Positions 32,931 through 41,639 of a stretch of 64,000 nucleotides of DNA are shown in pieces; the stretch's first letter is position 1; each line of letters starts with the position of its first letter. The position numbers and the translations under genes are program-made. The notes below the pieces were generated by a model. The model was not told the DNA's origin and made no database searches. It saw only the letters and a program-made list of their open reading frames with translations. Origin of the DNA: Bacteroidota bacterium (GTDB lineage Bacteria; Bacteroidota; Bacteroidia; Chitinophagales; LD1); the NCBI GenBank assembly GCA_018267385.1, contig JAFDYN010000007.1, positions 248,001 to 312,000 of the forward strand, in the 5' to 3' direction.

Positions 32931-34181
32931 CTATTCCAGCTCCCCCAGCACAAATTTCCTCAACAGGTTCAGTGCCGTCACTGACGATATCCTGATATTC
33001 TCCATTCTCCGGGGGAAGAACTGAAACGTCTTTGTCACGATCCTGTTCCTATCGCCTACGGCGAAGCAAACCGTACCTACAGGTTTCTCCGGCGTACCGC
33101 CATCGGGCCCCGCTATACCGGATACAGAGACGCCATAGTCAGCCTTGCTTATCTTCAAAAGGCCCTCCAGCATTTCGCGCACGCACTGCTCGCTCACGGC
33201 ACCCTGCTGCTCCAGTGTCTCTGGTTTCACACCCAGTATCGTCTGCTTCATATCATAGGAGTACGTCACCGTAGACCCCTCAAAATACTTAGAGCTGCCT
33301 GCTATGCTAGTAACCAGATGCCCAGCATAGCCGCCGGTGCAGCTCTCCGCCAGGGCAAAAGTCTTGCCCCGCTCCAGAAAGAGCTTGCCTATCAGCTCCT
33401 CCAGCTTGATATCCTCCTCTGCGTAGGCGTATTCCTTCAGGATCGCCTTCATCTCTGTGTAGAGCGCGTCTATCTCCGCCTCACCCTCTGCAGTGGTCAC
33501 CTCGTAGGCAGATAGGCGCAGCTTCAGTATGCCGAGGTCGGGCAGGTAGGCCAGCTTGATATGCTGCGGCAGTTTATTTTCAAATTCATCCAGCAGTTTG
33601 GCAGCGCTGGACTCACCTATGCCACATAGCATCAGGTTGCGATGTATGATATGTGGAAATTTGAACTGCGCCGCCAGCCTCGGCAGCACATAGTTGGTCA
33701 CCATATGCTTCATCTCATGCGGCACGCCGGGCATAGATACGTAGATGGTACCCGCCTCGTCAAACCACATACCCGGTGCGGTGCCGCGCTCGTTTGGTAC
33801 TACCTGACAGTTAGACGGCAGCAGCGCTTGCTTCTTATTAATATCCAATACTTCACGACCACGCTTCGCAAATATCGTTTTCAGGTTTTCAAAAATATCC
33901 TCATGAAAGACCTCACCGACCTCAAAGTAGTCACAGAGGGTTTTCTTTGTGATGTCGTCTTTGGTAGGGCCGAGGCCTCCGGTGATCAGCACGATCTCAG
34001 ACTGGCGGGCGGCGCGGCGCAGGCCATCTTTTATGTGATCAGCATTGTCGCTCACTGAGATGATCTCGTGTACTTTGGCGCCTATACCATTGAGCTGCTG
34101 GCCTATCCAGGCAGAGTTGGTATCTACGGTCTGGCCTATGAGTATCTCATCGCCTATGGTGAGTATGGTGCAGAGTGGCAT
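32931..34181 (-). CDS. cinA: CinA-family nicotinamide-nucleotide amidohydrolase / competence-damage inducible protein
   Basis: N-terminal MoCF/MPTbd domain (LTIGDEILIGQTVDTNSAWIG, SEIVLITGGLGPTKDDIT) and C-terminal PncC domain (FALAESCTGGYAGHLVTSIAGSS, VSVSGIAGPDGGTPEKPVGT). The C-terminal part deamidates nicotinamide mononucleotide to recycle pyridine nucleotides, and the N-terminal part has ADP-ribose pyrophosphatase activity in characterised homologues. At 416 residues it is full length. It is divergent from panD, and the 175-base gap between them contains an 8-bp inverted repeat (34215-34233). Confidence 0.92.
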   Translation of the reverse strand: MPLCTILTIGDEILIGQTVDTNSAWIGQQLNGIGAKVHEIISVSDNADHIKDGLRRAARQSEIVLITGGLGPTKDDITKKTLCDYFEVGEVFHEDIFENLKTIFAKRGREVLDINKKQALLPSNCQVVPNERGTAPGMWFDEAGTIYVSMPGVPHEMKHMVTNYVLPRLAAQFKFPHIIHRNLMLCGIGESSAAKLLDEFENKLPQHIKLAYLPDLGILKLRLSAYEVTTAEGEAEIDALYTEMKAILKEYAYAEEDIKLEELIGKLFLERGKTFALAESCTGGYAGHLVTSIAGSSKYFEGSTVTYSYDMKQTILGVKPETLEQQGAVSEQCVREMLEGLLKISKADYGVSVSGIAGPDGGTPEKPVGTVCFAVGDRNRIVTKTFQFFPRRMENIRISSVTALNLLRKFVLGELE

Positions 34182-34316
34182 TTTGATTTCGGATTTCGGA
34201 TGTTTGATTTCGGTAAAATAGCCATGCTATTTTGCGAAGCGAAGATAGTATAAGGTCAATGTTTTACCGCTGTATATTTTATTGGTTTTTGATGGCCGGA
34301 CCGTGGTTTCTGCCGA

Positions 34317-34348
34317 TTGGCAATATTTTAAAAATAAGTCTACTTTTG
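34317..34348 (+). promoter_or_regulatory. Promoter of the panD operon
   Basis: TTG at 34317-34319, a 21-base spacer, then TACTTTTG at 34341-34348. The panD ATG follows after 8 bases, giving a very short leader. Confidence 0.6.
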
Positions 34349-34356
34349 CCCGCGCT

Positions 34357-34707
34357 ATGACTCTTACAGTATATAAATCAAAGATACACCGTGCTACGGT
34401 GACGCAGGCAGACCTCAACTATATCGGCTCTATCACCATAGATGAGGACCTGATGGATGCTGCCAATATCTATGAGCACGAGCGTGTACAGATAGTGAAT
34501 GTAAACAACGGCGAGCGCCTGGAGACCTACGTGATCAAGGGCGAGCGCGGCTCGGGTATCATGTGCCTGAATGGTCCTGCTGCCCGCAAGGTATCTCTGG
34601 GTGATATCATCATCGTGATCTCCTACTGCCAGGTCACACTGGATGAGTACAAGGCCCACAAACCTGTGACCATCCATGTCAATGCATCTAACCAGGTGAC
34701 AGACTAA
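34357..34707 (+). CDS. panD: Aspartate 1-decarboxylase proenzyme
   Basis: PanD makes beta-alanine from aspartate for pantothenate synthesis. Starting at ATG 34357 ([20 protein letters not shown]), the self-cleavage site is Gly24-Ser25 (NYIGSITID), where the new Ser25 becomes the pyruvoyl cofactor. The frame is open further upstream, but that start would give a wrong N-terminus and lose the canonical site numbering. At 116 residues it is standard. It leads a four-gene unit with small gaps (25, -4 and 3 bases), of which only panD has an obvious link to CoA synthesis. Confidence 0.95.
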   Translation: MTLTVYKSKIHRATVTQADLNYIGSITIDEDLMDAANIYEHERVQIVNVNNGERLETYVIKGERGSGIMCLNGPAARKVSLGDIIIVISYCQVTLDEYKAHKPVTIHVNASNQVTD

Positions 34708-34732
34708 GGTCTGCGCCCCAACAGGAACGCCC

Positions 34733-35755
34733 ATGTCTAAAACCCTCAGCAACGTACTGAAACTCGTCGTATCCCTCGGGCTGGGCATCCTGATCGTATG
34801 GCTCACAGTGAGGCAGCTCACGGCTGCTGATATCGAGGTGGTGAAGGGTGTTTTTCGCAGGACTCAGTATCACTGGGTCATCATAGGGGCCTTAGTCGGT
34901 ATGCTGAGCAATGTAGCGCGAGCCGAGCGGTGGAAAATGCTTCTCAACTCCATTGGTTATACCCCAAAGAGGTCCAATGTCATTTACAGCGTTTTTGTAA
35001 TGTATGCTGGCAACCTGCTTTTCCCGCGTCTGGGAGAGGTGTCACGTTGCACTATTCTATACAATACAGATCGCGTGCCTGTAGACAAGTCTATTGGAAC
35101 TATGGTTCTGGAGCGTGTAGTAGACGTCGTATGCATGCTGTCTATAGGCCTCATAGCCCTGATATGGCAGTACGACCTTCTCATGGGGCTACTGCAAGAC
35201 AAATTCCTTTCCCACATTTCTATCAAGGGAGGAAGTTTCCTGACTTCTTATATCTTTCTATTTATCGTTCTGCTTTTAGTAGCCTTGATAGGTGGTGTAC
35301 TCTATCTCTTTTTCAGGATGAGGAGCCATCCTTTTGTGGTAAAAATTGAAGGCTTTATCAGGGGCATGATAGACGGCCTCCTGTCTATCCGCCGCCTGCA
35401 AAATCCGCTGCTCTTCATCTTTTACTCTATCCTGATCTGGGGTATGTACACCTATATGCTGGTCATCTGCTATCACTCGCTGCCAGAAACCTCGGATCTC
35501 GGACTCGCATCCGGACTTGCTATTGTTTTTTTCGGCGGTATAGCTTTTATCATTTCACAGGGAGGTATAGGGGCATACCCACCTGTAGTGGCGCTTGTAC
35601 TTCAGCTTTATGGCATATCTTATGAAGTGGGATTTGCTTTCGGCTGGCTCGTATGGTCGCTCCAGACTGCAGCAGTGATACTTTTTGGAGTGGTTAGCTT
35701 TATACTAGTGAGTAGAAATTTTCATTTTCATACCGACAAAACCCAAGTACAATGA
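34733..35755 (+). CDS. UPF0104-type membrane protein (flippase/lysylphosphatidylglycerol synthase TM-like)
   Basis: A 340-residue polytopic membrane protein of the YbhN/AglD2-like family, with about 8 hydrophobic segments. It has the conserved patterns GNLLFPRLGEVSRCTIL (about residue 93) and FFGGIAFIISQGGIGAYPPVVALVL. Members are thought to flip polar lipids across the inner membrane. The stop overlaps the next start (ATGA, 35752-35755), so it is translationally coupled to a sugar nucleotidyltransferase. That suggests a shared envelope-polysaccharide or lipid role, but no substrate is evident. Confidence 0.82.
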   Translation: MSKTLSNVLKLVVSLGLGILIVWLTVRQLTAADIEVVKGVFRRTQYHWVIIGALVGMLSNVARAERWKMLLNSIGYTPKRSNVIYSVFVMYAGNLLFPRLGEVSRCTILYNTDRVPVDKSIGTMVLERVVDVVCMLSIGLIALIWQYDLLMGLLQDKFLSHISIKGGSFLTSYIFLFIVLLLVALIGGVLYLFFRMRSHPFVVKIEGFIRGMIDGLLSIRRLQNPLLFIFYSILIWGMYTYMLVICYHSLPETSDLGLASGLAIVFFGGIAFIISQGGIGAYPPVVALVLQLYGISYEVGFAFGWLVWSLQTAAVILFGVVSFILVSRNFHFHTDKTQVQ

Positions 35756-36756
35756 ACATCATCATACCCATGGCAGGATGGGGCACTCGCCTGAGGCCGC
35801 ATACGCTCACCATTCCCAAACCTATGCTGCCCATAGCCGGCAAGCCGATCGTGCAGCGCCTCGTAGAGGACCTGATACAAGCTACTGACGAGAAGATCGA
35901 CAATATCGTTTTTATCATCCGTGAGGATTTCGGAGATAAGATCAAGAATCAACTCCTGGCCCTGTCTGAGACGCTGCAGGTAGCCTGCCACGTACGCTAT
36001 CAGGAGGAGCCGCTGGGTACCGCCCACGCTATCCTTTGCGCCGGTGACTTCCTGCATGACAAGGTGATCGTAGCCTTTGCCGATACACTCTTCCGCCTCA
36101 ATTTCAAGCTGAAAGCAGAGAAAGAGGGCATCATCTTTGTACAAAAGGTGGAGGACCCACGCGCCTTTGGTGTAGTGAAGCTGGATAAGGATGGCATCAT
36201 CACTGATTTTGTAGAAAAGCCGCAGGAGTTTGTATCAGACCTGGCCATCATCGGCATCTACTACTTCCGCGATGGCAAGAAGCTGCGCGAAGAGATGCAG
36301 TACCTGATAGATAATGACATCCGTGAGAAGGGCGAATACCAGCTCACCAATGCCATGGAGAATATGAAGCGGAAAGGAGCCCGCTTTGAGCAGGGTACGG
36401 TACTGGACTGGCTCGACTGCGGCAATAAGAACGCGACCGTAGATACCAACGCCCAATACCTCAACTACCTGAAGGGCACAGAACTCGTGCACAAGTCTGC
36501 CCAGATCGTAAACTCGGTGATCATAGAGCCATGCTTCATAGATGAAGGGGTCAAGATCACCAACTCTGTAGTAGGCCCGTATGTCTCAGTGGGCAAGGGA
36601 ACTGAGATAGAGAACACTGTGATTAGAAAAAGCATCATTCAGGGCAATACTGTTTTGAAAAATAAGTTAATAGAAAACAGCATGGTAGGGAATAATGCTA
36701 AATTGGTCGGTAAAATGGACGACCTCAGCATAGGCGACTATGTGGTGATAAACTGA
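35752..36756 (+). CDS. Sugar-phosphate nucleotidyltransferase (GlmU/RmlA-like) with left-handed beta-helix tail
   Basis: N-terminal nucleotidyltransferase domain: IIPMAGWGTRLRPHTLTIPKPM contains the G-x-G-T-R-L-R-P signature and the catalytic Lys. Asp110 in AFADTLFR is a likely metal ligand. The last 90 residues have hexapeptide-type repeats (IVNSVIIEPCFIDEGVKITN; TNSVVGPYVSVGKGTEIENT) of a left-handed beta-helix, as in GlmU/GlgC-type enzymes. It probably makes an NDP-sugar for envelope glycans. Which sugar cannot be told. Coupled to the flippase-like gene upstream. Confidence 0.87.
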   Translation: MNIIIPMAGWGTRLRPHTLTIPKPMLPIAGKPIVQRLVEDLIQATDEKIDNIVFIIREDFGDKIKNQLLALSETLQVACHVRYQEEPLGTAHAILCAGDFLHDKVIVAFADTLFRLNFKLKAEKEGIIFVQKVEDPRAFGVVKLDKDGIITDFVEKPQEFVSDLAIIGIYYFRDGKKLREEMQYLIDNDIREKGEYQLTNAMENMKRKGARFEQGTVLDWLDCGNKNATVDTNAQYLNYLKGTELVHKSAQIVNSVIIEPCFIDEGVKITNSVVGPYVSVGKGTEIENTVIRKSIIQGNTVLKNKLIENSMVGNNAKLVGKMDDLSIGDYVVIN

Positions 36757-36759
36757 TAC

Positions 36760-38505
36760 ATGAACGTACTCCTCAGATATATAGCCTGTGGCCTGGTGGT
36801 CGCACTCCTGACTACCGGTTGCAAAACAAAAAGCGCCGCTACCAAAGATAGTGCAGCCGATCAGGGCACCAGCCGCCTCACTCCTGCCCAGCGGGATACG
36901 GTAGACCGTATCTTTATGGATGCGCAGCGCGCCAAGGCGATAGAGGACTATGATGAGGCCCAGAAGAAGTTTGAGGAGCTCCTGAAAGTGGACCCTAAAA
37001 ACGCAGATGCCCACTATGAGATGAGCAGCCTGTACTTCAATGCCAATAAATTTGAAGAGGCACAGACAGAGGCTGAGACAGCCGTCAAGCTCAATCCCAA
37101 TAACAAATGGTACCTGGAGCAGCTCGCTACAGTACACATGAAGCGCAACAACGCCAAAGACGCCATAAAAGACTATGAGCAACTGATCAAGCTCAGCCCC
37201 GGTGATCCTGACAGCTACTTTGACCTCGGCTATCTCTATCTCCAGACCAATCAGCCTGACCAGGCTATCAAGGCCTATGATCTCTTTGAGAAAAACTATG
37301 GCCTGGAGGAGAGCGTAGTGCTGCAAAAGGAGCGCATCTACCTGAAGCAAAACAAATTTGACAATGCCGCTGCCGAGGTGCAGAAACTGATAGACGCCTA
37401 TCCCGGAGAGGTGCAGTATATGGGCATGCTGGCAGAGCTCTATGCGCTGAATAATAAGAAGGACAAGGCCAATGAGATCTACCAGAAGATACTCGAGATA
37501 GAGCCTGACAATGCACAAGCCCTACTCGCTACTGCAGACATCAGTGCCGCCAAAGGCGATAGTACGGCGCGCCTGGAGAGCATGAAGAAGATCTTTGCCA
37601 ATCCTAAGCTGAGCATAGATACCAAGATCAAAATGCTGTATCCATATGTACAGTACTATGACATCAAAAAGGATAAGATAGGCGATGCTTTTGAGCTGGC
37701 AAAGATACTGGTAGAGACACACCCCGCAGAGGCCAAAGCCTACGCCATACAGGGCGACCTTTACTTCATAGACAAAAAGGACAGCCTCGCGCTGCCTGCC
37801 TATCTCAAAGCGCTGGATCTGAAGAAGGATGTCTTCACGGTATGGCAGCAGGTCATGCTCATCTACAACGCTGAGCGCGACTGGACCAGGCTGAACGATA
37901 TAGCTACCCAGGCCATGGAGCTTTTCCCCAATCAGGCGGTCATCTACCTCTTTAAGGGTGGTGCCGAGTTTCAGATGAAGGAATATGCGAAGTCTGTCAA
38001 GACCTTCTCCAAGGCAGAGCGCATGGCTAATGACAATGCGCCGCTGAAAGCACAGATCTTTGCCGATCTGGGTGATGCCTACCATAGCCTCGACAACAAC
38101 GCAGCCTCTGACAGCGCCTATGAGAAATCTCTCAAGCTGGACCCGGAGAATGCCTACGTGCTGAATAACTACAGCTACTACCTCTCCGTGCGCAAGGAAA
38201 ACCTCCAGCGTGCCAAGCAGATGTCTGCCTATGCCAATAAGCTGGACCCTGACAATGACTCTTTCCTCGATACTTATGCCTGGATACTCTTCCAGCTCGG
38301 CGAGTACACCGAGGCAAAGACCTTCCAGGACCGTGCAGTGCTCAAGAACCCTACCAATCCTACACTGCTCGAGCACTACGGTGATATCCTCATCCAGCTG
38401 GGCGAGAAAGATAAGGCTGTAGAGTACTGGAATAAGGCAAAAGCCGCCGGCTCAGACTCTAAGACGCTGGACAATAAGATCGCTCAGATGAAGTATATCG
38501 AGTAA
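36760..38505 (+). CDS. TPR-repeat lipoprotein
   Basis: A lipobox near Cys21 (ALLTTGC) and about 550 residues of tetratricopeptide repeats, such as DYDEAQKKFEELLKVDPKN, DPDSYFDLGYLYLQTNQPDQ and NPTNPTLLEHYGDILIQLGE. The array covers nearly the whole 581-residue protein. It begins 3 bases after the nucleotidyltransferase stop and is the last gene of the panD unit. Outer-membrane TPR lipoproteins of Bacteroidota often scaffold envelope complexes. There is no enzyme motif. Confidence 0.88.
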   Translation: MNVLLRYIACGLVVALLTTGCKTKSAATKDSAADQGTSRLTPAQRDTVDRIFMDAQRAKAIEDYDEAQKKFEELLKVDPKNADAHYEMSSLYFNANKFEEAQTEAETAVKLNPNNKWYLEQLATVHMKRNNAKDAIKDYEQLIKLSPGDPDSYFDLGYLYLQTNQPDQAIKAYDLFEKNYGLEESVVLQKERIYLKQNKFDNAAAEVQKLIDAYPGEVQYMGMLAELYALNNKKDKANEIYQKILEIEPDNAQALLATADISAAKGDSTARLESMKKIFANPKLSIDTKIKMLYPYVQYYDIKKDKIGDAFELAKILVETHPAEAKAYAIQGDLYFIDKKDSLALPAYLKALDLKKDVFTVWQQVMLIYNAERDWTRLNDIATQAMELFPNQAVIYLFKGGAEFQMKEYAKSVKTFSKAERMANDNAPLKAQIFADLGDAYHSLDNNAASDSAYEKSLKLDPENAYVLNNYSYYLSVRKENLQRAKQMSAYANKLDPDNDSFLDTYAWILFQLGEYTEAKTFQDRAVLKNPTNPTLLEHYGDILIQLGEKDKAVEYWNKAKAAGSDSKTLDNKIAQMKYIE

Positions 38506-38512
38506 GCATCTT

Positions 38513-38540
38513 TGTCATTCTGAGCGACAGCAAAGGACCT
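38513..38540. repeat. Intergenic repeat fragment (CATTCTGAGCG type)
   Basis: TGTCATTCTGAGCGACAG at 38513-38530 resembles a short element that I recall as recurring in many Bacteroidota intergenic regions. Only one copy was seen in this window, so the label rests on memory. Confidence 0.35.
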
Positions 38541-38642
38541 TTACTTTTTATCTAGCACAAATAGCATCCTCCATAAAGATACCGCATCAGTGCCTTTCTA
38601 TGGCTCTATGTGATCTATGTAGTTCAAAATGCACTTGCATTG

Positions 38643-38674
38643 AAGTCTCCCCTTATTCACGGGAGATTTAGAGG
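38643..38674 (-). repeat. Dispersed palindromic repeat copy A (TCTCCC...GGGAGA)
   Basis: TCTCCC at 38646-38651 and GGGAGA at 38661-38666 form a hairpin flanked by AAG and TTTAGAGG. Read on the minus strand it is CCTCTAAATCTCCC followed by GGGGAGACTT, the same core and flanks as copies at 51166 and 59889. It sits between convergent genes. Confidence 0.6.
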
Positions 38675-38697
38675 AGCTATATACTAGAGCGACACAC

Positions 38698-39492
38698 CTA
38701 TAGTATAGACCGCACCAATCCTCCTTCTGCACGTAGCGAAGCACCATTAGTAGCTGATGAGAGCGGGCTGGCTACATATGTCACCATATTCGCTATCTCC
38801 TCTACGGAGGCAAAGCGATTGAGCAATGACGATGGTCGCGCCGTCTCAAAAAACTCCTTCTCCATCTGCTCTGTTGTGATGCCGCGGCTTTTAGCCAGGT
38901 CCTCTACGAATGTGCCGACACCCTCGGAGCGGGTAGGGCCGGGTAATACGGAGTTTACGGTCACGTTTGTGCCTTTGGTCAGCTCTGCCATGCCACGGCT
39001 GATGGCTAGCTGCGCTGTCTTCGTCATGCCGTAGTGGATCATCTCAGAGGGGATCATGATAGCAGACTCACTGCTGATAAAGATGATACGGCCCCAGTTT
39101 TGCGCCAGCATCAGCGGCAGGTAGTGGCGCGAGAGGCGCACACCACTCAGCACATTCACCTCGTAGAAGCGCAGCCAGTCTGCGTCAGGGATATCTTTAA
39201 AGTCTTTTGGCTCAAATATGCCGACGTTATTGACCAGTATGTCTACTGTGGGTATCGCTTTCAGCAGCGCATCGATTTCATTCACTTTGGTGAAGTCTGC
39301 GGCTACACCTGCCACCTGTGAGCCGGGCACTTCTGCCTGTAATTTCTTTATCGCCTCATCTACCCGCGCCTGCGAGCGGCCGTTGATGTATACTTTTGCG
39401 CCTTCGGCCAGCAGTTGTTTGGCTATCGCATAGCCTATGCCCGCAGTAGATCCGCTTACCAGGGCTGTCTTATTCTTTAGTTGGAGATCCAT
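38698..39492 (-). CDS. Short-chain dehydrogenase/reductase (SDR)
   Basis: Classical SDR oxidoreductase. Nucleotide-binding SGSTAGIGYAIAKQLL replaces the usual TGxxxGIG start, DILVNNVGIF is the NNxG motif, Ser142 region IFISSESAIM and the YGMTK catalytic Tyr/Lys are present. The C-terminal segment (RPSSLLNRFASVEEIANMVTYVASPLSSATNGASLRAEGG) is split across the usual SDR tail. The substrate is unknown. It is transcribed toward a repeat-rich gap and has a partial -7 box (TAGCTTCG) about 30 bases upstream of the ATG. Confidence 0.88.
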   Translation of the reverse strand: MDLQLKNKTALVSGSTAGIGYAIAKQLLAEGAKVYINGRSQARVDEAIKKLQAEVPGSQVAGVAADFTKVNEIDALLKAIPTVDILVNNVGIFEPKDFKDIPDADWLRFYEVNVLSGVRLSRHYLPLMLAQNWGRIIFISSESAIMIPSEMIHYGMTKTAQLAISRGMAELTKGTNVTVNSVLPGPTRSEGVGTFVEDLAKSRGITTEQMEKEFFETARPSSLLNRFASVEEIANMVTYVASPLSSATNGASLRAEGGLVRSIL

Positions 39493-39615
39493 TTGTTTTC
39501 TTTTTATGATGGATAAGACGAAGCTAAAGCATTAATATTTCGCCATCGATAAGTATAGAAAAGATAGTAGGTGGGGATGGGCTACAAATTGCTCTTAGTT
39601 CTTATCTTTCACTCT

Positions 39616-39987
39616 ATGAATCAGAGAACCCGCATCTTCACCCTCACTTTTTTCGCAGCCGCATTCATAGCTGTTTGTGTCATGACCTGCCGTAGCTTTC
39701 TCTCAGCAGACCACCCTACAGTGAGATCTACAGATCTTAAGTGCCACATCCGGCTTTCGCAGCAGCAGCTGTACGTAGATCTGGGAGGTGCCGGCCATAT
39801 CTCTCAGGTCCGTATCCAGCGTCCGGACGGTACCCTTGTAGCCACTCACCCCGGCTGCGGCACCTCCCAGTGCAACTACAGCATCGCCCACCTTCCCAGC
39901 GGTATCTATCATATCACAGTGCTTTCCACCACAGCCAGCTTTGATGGCGACATAGACTGGCACTCTCCGCTCGAAGCCAAGCCATAG
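39616..39987 (+). CDS. Small exported or membrane-anchored hypothetical protein
   Basis: I chose ATG 39616 (MNQRTRIFTLTFFAAAFIAV), because the extra upstream residues look non-coding and a partial -7 box TATCTTTC sits 5 bases before it. A single hydrophobic segment at residues 8-25 ends in VCVMTC, a possible lipobox-like Cys. The mature part is a beta-rich domain of about 95 residues (LYVDLGGAGHISQVRIQRPD; LPSGIYHITVLSTTASFDGD) resembling T9SS C-terminal or Ig-like strands. Two cysteines (GCGTSQC) are close together. Function unknown. Confidence 0.65.
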   Translation: MNQRTRIFTLTFFAAAFIAVCVMTCRSFLSADHPTVRSTDLKCHIRLSQQQLYVDLGGAGHISQVRIQRPDGTLVATHPGCGTSQCNYSIAHLPSGIYHITVLSTTASFDGDIDWHSPLEAKP

Positions 39988-40170
39988 TCTTTCTTAGCAG
40001 ATCTCTATAGTCTCCCCGCAGTCAGACAGAGCGAAAAGCAGCCATTCAGTCTACGGTCACCTGCCAGCAGTGCAGGTTTCATGCTTCTTGGAGATAGGCC
40101 AAACTTTCGGATGGAGATTCCCAGTGAACACACTTGACCATTACGCCACCCAAATAAATCTCCTCAAAAA

Positions 40171-40216
40171 TTTGCGCAGTCAAGTGGCTGCATTATATTT
40201 GCAGTCAAATAACTGC
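40171..40216 (+). promoter_or_regulatory. Promoter and twin operators of the ArsR-type gene
   Basis: TTTG (40171-40174), a 19-base spacer and TATATTTG (40194-40201) form a complete promoter. Two related 16-base sites, GCAGTCAAGTGGCTGC (40176-40191) and GCAGTCAAATAACTGC (40201-40216), start 25 bases apart and flank the -7 box. Each has GCAG...CTGC ends with dyad symmetry, as expected for an ArsR dimer blocking RNA polymerase. Confidence 0.72.
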
Positions 40217-40573
40217 ATGATGGAAACCCGCAGAGATGTATTTCAGGCTATAGCCGATCCCACGCGCAGGGCTATACTGGCCCTCGTGGCGCTGAATGCC
40301 ATGACGCCTGGCGCCATAGCTGAGCGCTTTGACTCCTCGCGCCAGACTATATCGAAGCACATCAGCATCCTGCAGGAGTGCGACCTGCTCACGCAGCGCC
40401 AGTCCGGCCGCGAGATACACTATCACTTTAATGCACAGCGCATGAAGGAGGTAGCTGTGTGGCTGGAGCCATACCGCAAACTATGGGAGGACAGGCTCGA
40501 TGCGATGGACGACCTGCTGGCAGAGATGCAGGGCCAGAAACCTAAATCAAAAAGGAAATTCAATAAAAAGTAA
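40217..40573 (+). CDS. ArsR/SmtB-type winged-helix transcriptional regulator
   Basis: A 118-residue regulator starting at ATG 40217 (MMETRRDVFQAIADPTRRA; the second ATG at 40220 is equally possible). The ADPTRRAILALVAL helix and the RFDSSRQTISKHISILQE recognition helix are typical of the non-metal ArsR group that is found with AHSA1/SRPBCC and VOC genes. The C-terminus is basic (KPKSKRKFNKK). No Cys-based metal site is present, so it probably does not sense arsenic. Twin palindromes overlap its promoter, indicating autorepression. Confidence 0.88.
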   Translation: MMETRRDVFQAIADPTRRAILALVALNAMTPGAIAERFDSSRQTISKHISILQECDLLTQRQSGREIHYHFNAQRMKEVAVWLEPYRKLWEDRLDAMDDLLAEMQGQKPKSKRKFNKK

Positions 40574-40584
40574 AACCAACACAA

Positions 40585-41010
40585 ATGGCAAAACCAATGT
40601 ATCCCTGCATATGGCTGAAAGATCAGGCCAGGGCAGCAGCAGATTTTTACTGCGATATTTTCCCACACTCCAGGATCATAAGCGACTCGGGCCTGGTGGT
40701 CATGTTTGAGCTGGATGGCAGCACCTTCATGGCGCTCAATACCAACGACAATCCTACTTTCACCGAGACCGTATCGTTTGTCATACCCTGCGAGGACCAG
40801 CAGGAGATCGACCACTACTGGTACTCGCTCACTGCTGATGGCGGCGTAGAGAGCCAGTGCGGCTGGTGTCGCGATAAGTTCGGCCTCTCATGGCAGGTGG
40901 TACCTGCTAACCTCGGCCAGCTCATGTCTGACCCTAAAAAAGGTCAAAAGGTCGTCCAGGCATTTATGAAGATGAAGAAGTTTGATATCGCCACTTTGGA
41001 AAACGTTTAA
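40585..41010 (+). CDS. VOC-family (PhnB/glyoxalase-like) protein
   Basis: A 141-residue vicinal-oxygen-chelate fold protein of the PhnB-like type. It opens MAKPMYPCIWLKDQARAAAD and has the paired babbb units and a final GWCRDKFGLSWQVVP strand. This is the pattern of the family often labelled 3-demethylubiquinone methyltransferase-like, but no methyltransferase activity is expected. It starts 11 bases after the ArsR gene and is part of its operon. The natural substrate is unknown. Confidence 0.85.
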   Translation: MAKPMYPCIWLKDQARAAADFYCDIFPHSRIISDSGLVVMFELDGSTFMALNTNDNPTFTETVSFVIPCEDQQEIDHYWYSLTADGGVESQCGWCRDKFGLSWQVVPANLGQLMSDPKKGQKVVQAFMKMKKFDIATLENV

Positions 41011-41061
41011 ACCACCTACAGCACAAGCATTACCTAAGATGCTTGTGCTTTTCACATCATT

Positions 41062-41538
41062 ATGGCAAAGCAAATAGAAGTCATCAGGACACTCCGCGCA
41101 CCTATAGACATGGCCTGGAGAGTATGGGTCGAGCCGGAACTGGTCAAGCGCTGGTGGGGGCCGAGGCATTTCACCTCACCGGTGGCTATCATGGACTTCC
41201 GCGAGGGAGGCAGGTCGCTGGTCAGTATGCAGGCCCCGCCTGAGATGGGCGGCCAGGTGTATTACTCGATATGGGAGTATGTGCGTATTGTACAGCACGT
41301 GTCCATTGAGTTTATCCAGAGCCTGGCAGATACAGATGGTCAGCTGATCGACCCCACTACAGTCGGCATGCCCGCAGACTTTCCCCGCGATGTGAGGACG
41401 GTCGTCACCTTCCGCGCACTATCTGCTACGGAGACAGAGATGACCATCACAGAGTACGCAGAGTTTGGCTCTATCAGCCACTTCGCACAGCTAGGCCTCG
41501 AGCAGAGCATGGAGAAGATAGCTGCTATCTTCAGCTAG
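41062..41538 (+). CDS. AHSA1/SRPBCC domain protein
   Basis: A START-like fold with the AHSA1 signature: EVIRTLRAPIDMAWRVWVEP, then ELVKRWWGPRHFTSPV, and EGGRSLVSMQAPPEMGG. The family binds hydrophobic ligands. ArsR-AHSA1-VOC trios are widespread in Bacteroidota and Proteobacteria, and the small-molecule signal is unknown. It starts 51 bases after the VOC gene and closes the operon. Length of 158 aa is standard. Confidence 0.87.
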   Translation: MAKQIEVIRTLRAPIDMAWRVWVEPELVKRWWGPRHFTSPVAIMDFREGGRSLVSMQAPPEMGGQVYYSIWEYVRIVQHVSIEFIQSLADTDGQLIDPTTVGMPADFPRDVRTVVTFRALSATETEMTITEYAEFGSISHFAQLGLEQSMEKIAAIFS

Positions 41539-41639
41539 CAGGCAGTAGTCCTGGCTTTAAATCCTCTATGGAGTTGCGATCAGCTAAAGCTATGCCGTAA
41601 AATATTTGTATCACCAGCTGCCAGCGTGTATCAGACAGC

